Shown: positions 6,140-6,226 of the stretch, piece by piece | Position numbering within the stretch: position 1 is the stretch's first letter | Layout of the letters: every line of letters starts with the position of its first letter | DNA from: an uncultured Clostridia bacterium | Lineage (GTDB): Bacteria > Bacillota > Clostridia > Lachnospirales > Lachnospiraceae | NCBI GenBank assembly: GCA_946623485.1 | Contig: CAMORF010000144.1 | Span: 1-6,226, forward strand | Length of the DNA: 6,226 nt | Direction: 5' to 3' | Translations under genes and position numbers: made by a program | The notes under the pieces: model-generated | Database searches by the model: none | Seen by the model: only the letters and a program-made list of their open reading frames with translations | What the model was told of the DNA's origin: nothing

Positions 6140-6167
6140 CAATCATTGAACGGGAGATATGATTCAG

Positions 6168-6186
6168 ACAGATCCTAAGGATCTGT
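6168..6186. repeat. Perfect 19-base palindrome, candidate operator
   Basis: ACAGATCCT and AGGATCTGT are perfect inverted 9-base arms around a single A. No T-run follows on either strand, so it is a poor terminator. A TATGAT hexamer at 6158-6163 would place a start site near 6170, inside the palindrome, as for a repressor operator; however, the -35 region is weak (TCTTTC at 6135-6140, 17 bases upstream). Nothing else is recognised in 6187-6226. Confidence 0.45.
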
Positions 6187-6226
6187 TACAAAATAACTTG
6201 TACATCTTGCTTGTCTTTTCATCCGA

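Noticed and set aside
4877..6142. A 421-codon open frame on the - strand opposite the BMP-family gene
   Set aside because: It covers the well-supported BMP gene and its terminator, and its product resembles no family. Shadow frame.

Overview
The window is a moderately GC-rich segment, probably from a Gram-positive Clostridia genome and most likely Lachnospiraceae. That assignment is inference. It rests on strong purine-rich ribosome binding sites, a lipobox-bearing binding protein, and a signalling protein whose Cache / degenerate GGDEF / EAL / PAS composition and C-terminal PAS-like domain resemble gut Lachnospiraceae proteins. Three sizeable genes, all on the + strand, fill nearly all of it.

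Layout: 1-217 is a promoter and about 147 nt of untranslated leader. 218-1555 encodes a TRAP-type (DctP-family) solute-binding lipoprotein with six 11-residue tandem repeats between its lipid anchor and its binding domain. After a 106-base gap with no terminator, 1662-4715 encodes a 1017-residue membrane protein: TM, extracytoplasmic Cache-type sensor, TM, degenerate GGDEF, intact EAL (cyclic di-GMP phosphodiesterase), PAS, PAS-like. A strong hairpin terminator (4727-4764) closes this probable two-gene operon. A near-consensus promoter (4784-4812) then drives a roughly 148 nt structured leader, with a possible 21-codon upstream ORF, and a BMP/PnrA-family binding protein (4967-6073). That gene is followed by a long hairpin (6105-6139) whose U-tract is better on the opposite strand, then a perfect 19-base palindrome near the window end.

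How they may work together (inference): the TRAP binding protein has no DctQ/DctM permease genes in the window but lies directly upstream of a transmembrane protein with an extracellular sensor and an apparently active cyclic di-GMP-degrading domain. This recalls Bacillus subtilis DctB, a DctP-type protein acting as co-sensor with the DctS kinase, but with a second-messenger enzyme as output. The BMP protein is also a lone binding protein here. The most interesting hypothesis is a solute-sensing module made of a binding protein and a cyclic di-GMP phosphodiesterase, with an unusual repeat linker and PAS domains placed after the EAL domain.
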